From positions 1 to 14,123 of the forward strand of contig CAIODK010000015.1 of assembly GCA_903856995.1 (NCBI GenBank): a stretch of 14,123 bases of DNA, given 5' to 3'. The DNA is from an uncultured Burkholderiales bacterium (lineage in GTDB: Bacteria > Pseudomonadota > Gammaproteobacteria > Burkholderiales > Burkholderiaceae_C). The position numbers and the translations under genes were made by a program. How positions within the stretch are numbered: the stretch's first letter is position 1; the number at the start of each line of letters is the position of its first letter. A model generated the notes under the pieces. That model was not told where the DNA came from, did no database searches, and worked only from the letters and a program-made list of their open reading frames with translations. Positions 8,048 through 14,123 of the stretch are shown here, in pieces.

Positions 8048-8806
8048 TTGAAACACATCGCACGCAAGCGCTTCGGCCAGCATTTCCTCACCGACGGCGC
8101 GATCATCGAGGGCATCGTCGATGCCATCAACCCGCAAGCCGGTGACCCCATGGTGGAAATTGGCCCAGGCTTGGCTGCTCTCACACAGCCATTGGTGGAG
8201 CGCCTGGGGCATCTCAACGTCATCGAGTTGGACCGCGATCTGGCCGTGCGACTGCGCGAGCACCCACACCTCAACGTGATTGAATCCGATGTCTTGCGCG
8301 TGGACTTCACACAGTTGGCCGCAGATCTAAAAGTTCCCAAACTGCGCGTCGTGGGTAATCTGCCCTACAACAACTCCTCCCCCATTTTGTTTCTGTTGCT
8401 CGAGCACGTGGCGGTCATTCAAGACCAACACTTCATGCTCCAAAAAGAAGTGATTGATCGCATGGTGGCGACCCCCAGCAGCGGCGATTACAGCCGCCTG
8501 AGCGTGATGTTGCAGTGGCGTTACGACATGGAAAACGTGCTGTTCGTTCCGCCTCAATCGTTTGATCCGCCCCCTCGCGTGGACAGCGCGGTGGTCCGCA
8601 TGGTGCCCTTGGCCCAGCCCCCGCAAATTGATGTCAAGCTCATGGAGAGCATGGTGAAGGTGGCATTCAGCCAACGTCGCAAGCTGCTACGCCACACGCT
8701 CGGGCGATGGTTGGAAGCGCGAAACTTCGCCGGCCACTTTGATGTGCAACGCCGCGCTGAAGAGGTGCCCGTGGCTGAATACATCACCTTGGTTCAAAGC
8801 CTCTGA
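8048..8806 (+). CDS. rsmA: 16S rRNA dimethyladenosine transferase RsmA (KsgA)
   Basis: RsmA dimethylates A1518 and A1519 near the 3' end of 16S rRNA, a late check in 30S assembly. The 252-residue protein starts MKHIARKRFGQHFL, matching the family N-terminus. This fixes the start at TTG 8048; the surA stop TAA (8033) is in the same frame upstream with no other start between. SAM motif I is EIGPGLAALT (37-46), the acidic motif II IELDRD (59-64), and the catalytic motif IV NLPYNNSSP (104-112); the residue after NLPYN is Asn where Ile or Val is usual. The C-terminal rRNA-binding part contains FDPPPRVDSAVVRM and FSQRRKLLRHTL. There is no good Shine-Dalgarno. A strong terminator follows. pdxA, often placed between surA and rsmA in proteobacteria, is absent here. 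Confidence 0.97.
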   Translation: MKHIARKRFGQHFLTDGAIIEGIVDAINPQAGDPMVEIGPGLAALTQPLVERLGHLNVIELDRDLAVRLREHPHLNVIESDVLRVDFTQLAADLKVPKLRVVGNLPYNNSSPILFLLLEHVAVIQDQHFMLQKEVIDRMVATPSSGDYSRLSVMLQWRYDMENVLFVPPQSFDPPPRVDSAVVRMVPLAQPPQIDVKLMESMVKVAFSQRRKLLRHTLGRWLEARNFAGHFDVQRRAEEVPVAEYITLVQSL

Positions 8807-8828
8807 GCCCAACCCATTTAGGCCAAGA

Positions 8829-8863
8829 AAAAACCCGTCAGCAGAGCCCTGCGACGGGTTTTT
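8829..8863. terminator. Bidirectional rho-independent terminator between rsmA and the barstar gene
   Basis: AAAAACCCGTC (8829-8839) is the exact reverse complement of GACGGGTTTTT (8853-8863), an 11-bp stem. The loop pairs further (GCAG 8841-8844 with CTGC 8849-8852) with one bulged A. The T-run follows the stem on the plus strand (end of rsmA), and the A-run (8828-8833) supplies a T-run on the minus strand, so it can stop both convergent units. A second hairpin, CGCTGCC/GGCAGCG with a 3-base loop (8871-8887), lies just before it for minus-strand transcripts. Confidence 0.93.
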
Positions 8864-8893
8864 GTTTGAGCGCTGCCGTCGGCAGCGTGCGCG

Positions 8894-9451
8894 TTAGGCG
8901 GCGGTTTGCCAGTAACCCGCGTTGAACGGGCTGCTCATGCGCAAGGCCATGGGGGACACATCGACCAGCTTGTCGGTTGGCATTTTTTCGCCATCATCCA
9001 GCAACTCGATGCCATCGACGGACACGCCAGCTTTATCAGCGGAAGGTGCGCGCGCCACAGAGAAGGAGTAGAAACAACGGAAAGCCACTTTGCGGTCGGA
9101 CCAGTAGTCGGACGCTTCACGGAAGATGTCCAACAACTGTTCGCGGGCTTCTTTGTCAAACTTGGCGTGCGCAGGGATGTGCTCTAACACCAAAATGAAA
9201 CCAGGCTGTGGACCCGACTTGTGCAGAGGGTCCGTCATGCCGTCATACAAGGAGTCAAAATTCTTGCTGGCTTGAGCCGACAGGTTGAACTCTTTCGAGA
9301 TGACGTCCAAGATATCTTGCTTGCTCTGGGTCTGAGCCAGATTGACGTACAAAAAGTGATGGCCCAAGCCTTCAGCGGCCTCTTGTAAATCAGGCACGCG
9401 GAAAGCGCGAATGGACTGAACGATATTGGTTTTAACTGTACGCAATGGCAT
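8894..9451 (-). CDS. Barstar-family protein (putative ribonuclease inhibitor), orphan
   Basis: Barstar-fold proteins are small cytoplasmic inhibitors that cap the active site of barnase-type ribonucleases. Aligning by eye to Bacillus barstar, the core lies in about residues 30-130. NFDSLYDGMTD (64-74) matches the barstar stretch NLDALWDCLTG, so Asp66 and Asp70 sit at the positions of the barnase-contacting Asp35 and Asp39, with Tyr69 for Trp38. IFREA (109-113) places Glu112 at the position of Glu76. The 185-residue length is about twice that of Bacillus barstar, with an extra C-terminal region of some 55 residues ending SSPFNAGYWQTAA that I do not recognise. No barnase-like gene lies in the window, so a partner or another role is unknown. 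The ATG has no clear Shine-Dalgarno. It lies downstream of maeB on the same strand, but a terminator separates them. Confidence 0.82.
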   Translation of the reverse strand: MPLRTVKTNIVQSIRAFRVPDLQEAAEGLGHHFLYVNLAQTQSKQDILDVISKEFNLSAQASKNFDSLYDGMTDPLHKSGPQPGFILVLEHIPAHAKFDKEAREQLLDIFREASDYWSDRKVAFRCFYSFSVARAPSADKAGVSVDGIELLDDGEKMPTDKLVDVSPMALRMSSPFNAGYWQTAA

Positions 9452-9465
9452 GGAGAATCGCCGTT

Positions 9466-9524
9466 CTTAAAGCTTCTAAAAATTCATTGAATCTTCGGGT
9501 TAACCCGAAATTTGGAAGCTTAAG
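9466..9524 (-). repeat. Nested inverted repeats in the leader of the barstar gene
   Basis: Outer arms CTTAAAGCTTC (9466-9476) and GAAGCTTAAG (9515-9524) are complementary apart from one extra A. Between them is a perfect 16-bp palindrome, TTCGGGTTAACCCGAA (9494-9509), and a smaller ATTCATTGAAT dyad (about 9482-9492). Transcribed toward the barstar ATG at 9451, this could fold as a roughly 59-base structure ending 14 bases before the start codon. Alternatively, the central palindrome could be an operator. The repeats are seen; their role is inferred. Confidence 0.7.
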
Positions 9525-9541
9525 TGTCTCCGAATTGCCAT

Positions 9542-9577
9542 AAAAAAGCAAGGGCCCTGCCATTTCTGGAGGGCCCT
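9542..9577 (-). terminator. Rho-independent terminator of maeB
   Basis: AGGGCCCT occurs at 9551-9558 and 9570-9577 and is self-complementary, forming an 8-bp stem that extends inward (CCA 9560-9562 with TGG 9567-9569, one bulged G). On the minus strand it is followed after three bases by a run of six T (complement of 9542-9547). It sits about 50 bp after the maeB stop and should separate maeB from the barstar gene. Confidence 0.82.
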
Positions 9578-9585
9578 ACAGGGGT

Positions 9586-9607
9586 ATTTAACCCAAAGGG
9601 GTTAAAT
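9586..9607. repeat. Inverted repeat just after the maeB stop
   Basis: ATTTAACCC (9586-9594) pairs with GGGTTAAAT (9599-9607) around a 4-base loop, a perfect 9-bp stem 17 bases beyond the maeB stop. It shares the heptamer TTAACCC with the palindrome at 9494-9509. It has no T-run of its own, so it is either an extra 3' hairpin protecting the maeB mRNA or a protein-binding site. Confidence 0.7.
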
Positions 9608-9624
9608 TAGGCTAGGGAAAACGC

Positions 9625-11934
9625 TTAGCGCACGGCGCTGGCGTCGGCCACCGTCAGCGCCGTCATGTTGACGATGCGGCGCACGGTGGTGCTCGCAGTC
9701 AAAATGTGCACGGGTTTTGCGGCACCCAACAGCACTGGGCCAATCGCAATATTGCCGCCAGCGGCCGTTTTGAGCAGGTTGTAGGCAATGTTGGCGGCAT
9801 CCAAATTCGGCAAAACAAGCAAGTTGGCATCGCCAATCAGCGTGGTGTCTGCCATTTGAGCTTCACGCGCATGGCCATCCAAGGCGACATCACCGTGCAT
9901 TTCGCCGTCAATTTCGAGCCAAGGCGCCTTTTCTTTCACTAAAGCCAAGGTTTCGCGCATCTTGATGGCCGAAGGCTTGTCGCTGCTGCCAAAGTTAGAG
10001 TGCGAAAGCAAGGCCGCCTTGGGCTTGATGCCAAAGCGACGCATTTCTTCAGCGGCCATCACGGTGATCTCGGCCAATTGTTCGGCGGTTGGGTCATAGT
10101 TGATATGGGTATCCACCAAGAACACCTGACGGTCGGGCAAGATCAGACCGTTCATGGCGGCATAGGTGCTCACGCCTTTGCGGTGACCGATGACTTCGTC
10201 CACGTATTTCAAATGCGTCAGAGGCGTGCTCCATGTGCCGCAAATCAGGCCATCGACCTCGCCTTTATGCAGCATCATGGTGCCAATGAGCGACAAACGA
10301 CGGCGCATATCAATCTTGGCCAACTGTTCGGTGACGCCCTTACGCGCGGTCATTTTGTAATAGGTTTGCCAGAAATCACGGTATCGGTGATCTTGTTCGA
10401 CGTTGACCACCTGGTAGTCCACGCCCTCTTTCAGGCGCAGACCAAACTTCTCGATGCGCTGGGCAATCACCGCTGGGCGCCCAATCAAGGTGGGCTGGGC
10501 CAAGCCCTCATCCACCACGATTTGCACGGCGCGCAACACGCGTTCTTCTTCGCCCTCAGCGAAACACACGCGCTTTTTGCTGGCGCGTTTTGCGGCGGCA
10601 TAAATCGGCTTCATGATGGAACCGGATGCATACACAAAGCCTTGCAGCTTCTCGATGTAGGCCTCCATGTCTTTGATCGGACGCGTGGCCACACCACTGT
10701 CTGCGGCGGCTTGGGCCACGGCAGGCGCGATTTTCATCATCAAACGCGGATCGAATGGCTTGGGAATTAAGTACTCTGGGCCAAAGGCCAAGGTCTCGCC
10801 TGCATAGGCAGCGGCCACTACTTCGCTTTGTTCGGCTTGCGCCAATTCAGCAATCGCATACACCGCCGCGATTTCCATTTCGTCGGTGATGGTGGAGGCC
10901 CCAGCGTCCAAAGCACCGCGGAAGATGTACGGGAAACACAGCACGTTGTTCACTTGGTTGTGATAGTCGCTGCGACCCGTGGCAATGATGGCGTCATCGC
11001 GCACAGCCTTCACATCTTCGGGTGAAATTTCGGGGTTGGGGTTAGCCAAGGCCATGATGATGGGCCTTGCTGCCATCTTTTTAACCATGTCTTGTTTGAG
11101 CACGCCGCCAGCGGACAAGCCCAAGAAAATATCGGCTCCGTCAATGATTTCACTCAAGGTGCGGGCGTCTGTTTTTTGGGCGAATTGAATCTTGTCTTCG
11201 TCCATCAACTCGGTGCGGCCTTCATACACCACGCCGGCCAAATCGGTGACGTAAATATTCTTGCGCGGCATGCCCATCTTGAGCAACAAACCCAAGCAAG
11301 CCAAAGCGGCAGCACCAGCACCCGAGGTGACGAGCTTGACGGTTTTGATGTCTTTGCCTGCAACCTTGATACCATTCAAAATAGCCGCGCCCACTGTGAT
11401 GGCGGTACCGTGTTGGTCGTCGTGGAAGACTGGAATCTTCATGCGCTCGCGCAACTTGCGCTCCACGTAGAAGCAATCGGGGGCCTTGATGTCTTCAAGG
11501 TTGATGCCGCCGAATGTGGGCTCCAGAGACGCAATGATGTCGACCAATTTGTCGAGGTTCTTCTCGTCAATCTCCAAGTCGAACACGTCGATGCCCGCAA
11601 ACTTCTTGAACAAAACGCCCTTGCCCTCCATCACCGGCTTAGAGGCCAACGGACCAATGTCACCCAAGCCCAGCACGGCTGTACCGTTGGTGATCACGGC
11701 GACCAAGTTACCTCGACTGGTGTACTTGAAAACAGCGTTAGGGTCTTTGACGATTTCTTCGCAAGGTGCCGCAACGCCGGGCGAGTAGGCCAAGGCTAAA
11801 TCATGCTGGTTGACCAACTGCTTTGTGGCTTGAATCGCCACTTTACCGGGGGTGGGAAACTCGTGGTACTCGAGGGCTGCGCGACGCAATTCAGCACGCG
11901 CTTCGGCGCTGTTGTGGGAGGGGTTTGAAGTCAA
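9625..11934 (-). CDS. maeB: NADP-dependent malic enzyme MaeB with phosphotransacetylase-like C-terminal domain
   Basis: MaeB oxidatively decarboxylates malate to pyruvate, yielding NADPH during growth on C4 acids or acetate-like substrates. The 769-residue protein has the large-type architecture: a malic N-domain with catalytic Tyr in LAYSPGVAAP (Tyr50) and the metal-binding GGINLEDIKAP (142-152), then HDDQHGTA (171-178), a Rossmann domain with SGAGAAA (204-210) and ANPNPE (297-302), and from about residue 440 a PTA/PTB domain starting near KRVCFAEGEEERVLRA. In E. coli MaeB that tail binds acetyl-CoA as a regulator and is not known as an active transacetylase. The start is TTG 11934, supported by AGGAG six bases upstream; no ATG competes. 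A hairpin lies in the leader and a terminator after the gene. Confidence 0.97.
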   Translation of the reverse strand: MTSNPSHNSAEARAELRRAALEYHEFPTPGKVAIQATKQLVNQHDLALAYSPGVAAPCEEIVKDPNAVFKYTSRGNLVAVITNGTAVLGLGDIGPLASKPVMEGKGVLFKKFAGIDVFDLEIDEKNLDKLVDIIASLEPTFGGINLEDIKAPDCFYVERKLRERMKIPVFHDDQHGTAITVGAAILNGIKVAGKDIKTVKLVTSGAGAAALACLGLLLKMGMPRKNIYVTDLAGVVYEGRTELMDEDKIQFAQKTDARTLSEIIDGADIFLGLSAGGVLKQDMVKKMAARPIIMALANPNPEISPEDVKAVRDDAIIATGRSDYHNQVNNVLCFPYIFRGALDAGASTITDEMEIAAVYAIAELAQAEQSEVVAAAYAGETLAFGPEYLIPKPFDPRLMMKIAPAVAQAAADSGVATRPIKDMEAYIEKLQGFVYASGSIMKPIYAAAKRASKKRVCFAEGEEERVLRAVQIVVDEGLAQPTLIGRPAVIAQRIEKFGLRLKEGVDYQVVNVEQDHRYRDFWQTYYKMTARKGVTEQLAKIDMRRRLSLIGTMMLHKGEVDGLICGTWSTPLTHLKYVDEVIGHRKGVSTYAAMNGLILPDRQVFLVDTHINYDPTAEQLAEITVMAAEEMRRFGIKPKAALLSHSNFGSSDKPSAIKMRETLALVKEKAPWLEIDGEMHGDVALDGHAREAQMADTTLIGDANLLVLPNLDAANIAYNLLKTAAGGNIAIGPVLLGAAKPVHILTASTTVRRIVNMTALTVADASAVR

Positions 11935-11940
11935 TGAAAT

Positions 11941-11945
11941 CTCCT
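11941..11945 (-). promoter_or_regulatory. Ribosome binding site deciding the TTG start of maeB
   Basis: The minus strand reads AGGAG six bases before TTG 11934. No ATG or GTG lies at a suitable distance in that frame, and the residues after the TTG (TSNPSHNSAEARAELRRAALEY, split here as TSNPSHNSAEARA and ELRRAALEY) lead into the conserved malic enzyme start. Confidence 0.8.
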
Positions 11946-11956
11946 ATTAGTGCAAA

Positions 11957-11988
11957 GGGCGGTCGTGCCTTGCAAAAGCACACCGCCC
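11957..11988 (-). promoter_or_regulatory. Stem-loop in the 5' leader of maeB
   Basis: GGGCGGT (11957-11963) pairs with ACCGCCC (11982-11988), and the stem continues GTGC (11965-11968) with GCAC (11978-11981) after one bulged C, giving an 11-bp stem and a 9-base loop. On the minus strand it ends 11 bases before the maeB AGGAG. It could be a leader attenuator, a stabilising 5' hairpin or a weak terminator for pepP (only three T follow). The rest of the 152-bp pepP-maeB gap (11935-12086) shows a TAGAAT box on the minus strand (12003-12008) that may be a maeB -10, and a short CGCAT/ATGCG dyad (12023-12034); no gene is visible there. Confidence 0.6.
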
Positions 11989-12086
11989 AAGCTGATTCTT
12001 TTATTCTAGACCTGCGCATTCGCGCATTGATGCGTGGATGTGCGTATGAAAGTGGCTATGGTTTTTACTTATTCACAAAAGAGAAC

Positions 12087-13499
12087 TTAAGTTAATCCGT
12101 CGCGCATCAGCGCCTCGATCTCGTCTGCGATGACGGGCACGCCGCGCGTGATGATTTCACACCCGTTGGCCGTGACGATGGCATCATCTTCAATGCGAAT
12201 ACCGATGTTCCAAAACGCTTCTGGCACATCGTCTGCGGGGCGCACATACAGGCCTGGCTCAATCGTCAGAATCATGCCTTCGCGCAAAATCCGGCTCGGG
12301 CGATTGAGGATGGTTTCACCCGAAAGCGGGTCTTTGCGCTCGCTGGTTTGGCCCATCTCGGAGGGCTCCACATAGCTGCCGCAGTCGTGCACATCCATGC
12401 CTAACCAGTGGCTGGTGCGGTGCATGTAAAACCGGAAGTAGGCGCGCTTTTCGATCACATCTTGTGCGTTGCCGTGCTTGGCTTTGTTCAACAACCCGAG
12501 GTCTAACAATCCCTGCGCCAGCACTTTGACGGTTGCTTCGTGTGGGTCGGTGAAACGCGCGCCCGTTTTGGTAGCGGCCACCGCGGCGTCTTGGCTGGCC
12601 AGCACCAAGTTGTAGAGGTCGCGTTGCGGCCCAGTGAACTTGCCGTTGGCAGGAAAGGTTCGGGTGATGTCTGACGCATAACCATCCAACTCGCAACCCG
12701 CATCAATCAACACCAACTCGCCATCGCGCACGGGCGCGGCATCGGCGCGGTAGTGCAGCACGCAAGCGTTCGCCCCTGCCGCCACGATGGACGTGTAGGC
12801 GGGGAACTGCGAGCCGTGCATGCGGAACTCATGCAAGATTTCAGCATCTAAGTGGTACTCACGCACGTCCTGCCCAGAACGCAACATGCGCGCGCTGGTT
12901 TGCATGGCGCGGATGTGCGCACGCGCGCTGATGGCGCTGGCACGGCGCATCACATCTTGCTCATACGCGTCTTTGATGAGTCGCATTTCGTCTAACGGGC
13001 CGCACGCATCACGCTGTTGAGCTGGGCACTGCGCACCAAAGCGCACTCGGGCGCGCACGGCGTTGAGCCAGCCGTCCACGCGGGTTTCCAAGCCTTTGTG
13101 CGTGGCAAATGGGTACCAAACCGTGTGCTGGTTCTCTAGTAGCTTAGGCAGCTGCTTGTCCAGCTCGGCCACGGACACGGCGGCGTTCACGCCCAGCGTG
13201 GCCACGGCGGCATCAGGCCCGAGGCGAAAGCCATCCCATATCTCGCGCTCCAAATCTTTGGGCTGGCAAAACACGGTGCTGCGTCCCGTCGCGTCAAGCA
13301 CCAGCCACGCGTTGGGCTCGGTAAAGCCAGTTAGGTAATAAAAGTAGCTGTCGTGGCGATACGGAAAGTCGCTGTCGCGGTTACGTGCGTGCTCGGGCGC
13401 GGTGGGGATGATGGCTACGCCACCCTCGCCGTTTGCGCCTAAAAGGGCGGCCAAGCGGGCGCGACGCTGTGCATATAAAGAGCTGGGGGCTTGGGTCAT
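12087..13499 (-). CDS. pepP: Xaa-Pro aminopeptidase (aminopeptidase P)
   Basis: PepP removes an N-terminal residue that precedes proline; it is a cytosolic dimanganese enzyme of the pita-bread peptidase family (M24B). The 470-residue protein has the N-terminal domain (RRARLAALL, HARNRDSDFPYRHDSYFYYLTGF, 37-59) and the catalytic domain with all five metal ligands: Asp266 in LIDAG, Asp277 in ASDITR, His364 in TSHWLGMDVHD, Glu414 in TIEPGLY and Glu437 in RIEDD. Between His364 and Glu414 there are 50 positions against 29 in E. coli, so about 21 residues are inserted (around 376-400). The ATG at 13499 has only a weak Shine-Dalgarno. It lies 30 bp after the murU stop with no terminator between, so the two are probably co-transcribed. 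Confidence 0.96.
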   Translation of the reverse strand: MTQAPSSLYAQRRARLAALLGANGEGGVAIIPTAPEHARNRDSDFPYRHDSYFYYLTGFTEPNAWLVLDATGRSTVFCQPKDLEREIWDGFRLGPDAAVATLGVNAAVSVAELDKQLPKLLENQHTVWYPFATHKGLETRVDGWLNAVRARVRFGAQCPAQQRDACGPLDEMRLIKDAYEQDVMRRASAISARAHIRAMQTSARMLRSGQDVREYHLDAEILHEFRMHGSQFPAYTSIVAAGANACVLHYRADAAPVRDGELVLIDAGCELDGYASDITRTFPANGKFTGPQRDLYNLVLASQDAAVAATKTGARFTDPHEATVKVLAQGLLDLGLLNKAKHGNAQDVIEKRAYFRFYMHRTSHWLGMDVHDCGSYVEPSEMGQTSERKDPLSGETILNRPSRILREGMILTIEPGLYVRPADDVPEAFWNIGIRIEDDAIVTANGCEIITRGVPVIADEIEALMRDGLT

Positions 13500-13529
13500 G
13501 GCTGGCTCGATCTTAAAAAGATGGTGGCA

Positions 13530-14123
13530 TCAAGTGTTTGGCTCAGCATTCAATTCTGCCAAGCGCTCTGGCGTTCCAACGTCGGTCCATGCGCCGTCGT
13601 AGAGCGATGCGCTAACGGCCTGATTGTCCATAGCCTTGCGCAACATGGATGCCAAGGGGGCTTTGATGCCGGCTGGGTTGCCTGCTGGAATATCGCACCA
13701 AGCGGCCTCAAAGAACGCACGTTTGTACAACGCAATGGTGCTGAAGGTGTAGCGCGGCTGCTCTGCGCTTGTGGCGGGCGTCGCCAGCTTGGGCAAGTTC
13801 AAAGCCAAACCGTCGGCAGACAAACCAAAGTCACCGCCTAGGTTGTGCTCTGGATTGGGTACCAACCAAATATGGGCGAGTTGGGGGCTGGCTTTGAAAG
13901 CTTCAACCACTTCAGGTGCAAATACAAAATTTGGTGCAAACACATCGCCCGCCGCCACCCAAAACACATCGGCCAGCTGAGGCAAAGCGCGAATGATGCC
14001 TCCTGCTGTTTCTAGTGCGCCACCAAAATCCAAACCTTCTTGCGAGTAGTGCAGGCACATAGGGGATGGGCCGTCGACCTCAAACACAGCGCCAAAATGC
14101 TGGGTTATTTTCTCGCCGAGCCA
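13530..14123 (-). CDS. murU: N-acetylmuramate alpha-1-phosphate uridylyltransferase MurU (5'-partial)
   Basis: MurU transfers UMP to MurNAc-1-phosphate, made by AmgK, giving UDP-MurNAc for peptidoglycan recycling. The frame is open to the window edge, giving 197 visible residues; the N-terminal nucleotide-binding Gly-rich loop (about 35-40 residues) lies outside. The residues at the edge (WLGEKITQHFGAVFEVDG) continue the family sequence, so the GTG at 14087 is not the start. Visible family features are the sugar-binding LETAGGI, the metal-binding Asp in AAGDVFAPNF, LGGDFGLSADG, YTFSTIALYKRAFF, and the C-terminal GAWTDVGTPERLAELN. Related sugar-1-phosphate nucleotidylyltransferases share these motifs, so the substrate rests on the presence of amgK in the same region and on linkage to pepP. 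Confidence 0.88.
   Translation of the reverse strand, partial: WLGEKITQHFGAVFEVDGPSPMCLHYSQEGLDFGGALETAGGIIRALPQLADVFWVAAGDVFAPNFVFAPEVVEAFKASPQLAHIWLVPNPEHNLGGDFGLSADGLALNLPKLATPATSAEQPRYTFSTIALYKRAFFEAAWCDIPAGNPAGIKAPLASMLRKAMDNQAVSASLYDGAWTDVGTPERLAELNAEPNT

Noticed and set aside
8871..8887. Hairpin CGCTGCC/GGCAGCG as a separate terminator
   Set aside because: It lacks a following T-run on either strand; it is better seen as an accessory to the terminator at 8829-8863.
10000..11799. Long plus-strand open frames opposite maeB (256 and 235 residues)
   Set aside because: They are antisense to strongly conserved maeB codons, have low-complexity His/Gln-rich composition, and resemble no family I know.
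12011..12044. GCGCAT direct repeats and a CGCAT/ATGCG dyad in the maeB leader region
   Set aside because: The units are short and irregular in spacing; they could arise by chance in GC-rich intergenic DNA.
14085..14087. GTG at 14087 as the start of murU
   Set aside because: The frame stays open to 14123 and encodes family-like sequence; starting there would also drop residues needed for the nucleotide-binding fold.

Overview
The window looks like chromosomal core DNA of a Gram-negative betaproteobacterium, most likely order Burkholderiales and probably family Comamonadaceae (Limnohabitans, Rhodoferax or Polaromonas-like). The clues are the metX-metW pair, an LPS assembly gene (lptD) followed by surA and rsmA, a MaeB malic enzyme with a phosphotransacetylase-like tail, an AmgK/MurU cell-wall recycling pair, and the close overall similarity of the proteins to that group as I recall it. 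The family assignment is inference. I see no insertion sequence, phage, tRNA, rRNA, CRISPR array or origin.

Layout from left to right. (1) 1-1661, plus strand: the end of metX (5' end outside the window) and metW, overlapping by ATGA, for methionine synthesis. (2) 1651-4140, minus strand: amgK, rsmE and a LysE/RhtB-type exporter in a tight row; the exporter overlaps the tail of metW by 11 bp with no room for a terminator. (3) 4141-4232: a 92-bp divergent control region between amgK and lptD. (4) 4233-8806, plus strand: lptD, surA and rsmA, an envelope-biogenesis/ribosome-maturation operon without the pdxA gene often found between surA and rsmA. It ends at a strong bidirectional terminator (8829-8863). 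(5) 8894-9451, minus strand: an orphan barstar-family protein with no barnase gene beside it. (6) 9452-9624: a 173-bp gap rich in inverted repeats, holding the maeB terminator and a structured leader for the barstar gene. (7) 9625-11934, minus strand: maeB, starting at TTG with a good Shine-Dalgarno and preceded by a leader hairpin. (8) 12087-14123, minus strand: pepP preceded by murU, which runs off the right edge.

How the genes fit together: AmgK and MurU would perform successive steps turning recycled MurNAc into UDP-MurNAc, yet here they sit about 9 kb apart with the lptD-surA-rsmA, barstar and maeB genes between them. LptD and its chaperone SurA are co-transcribed. MetX and MetW form the methionine entry step.

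Nothing here is clearly a new biological system. The points most worth a second look are the orphan barstar gene with its palindrome-rich leader, the split amgK/murU arrangement, the structured maeB leader, and the forced TTG starts.
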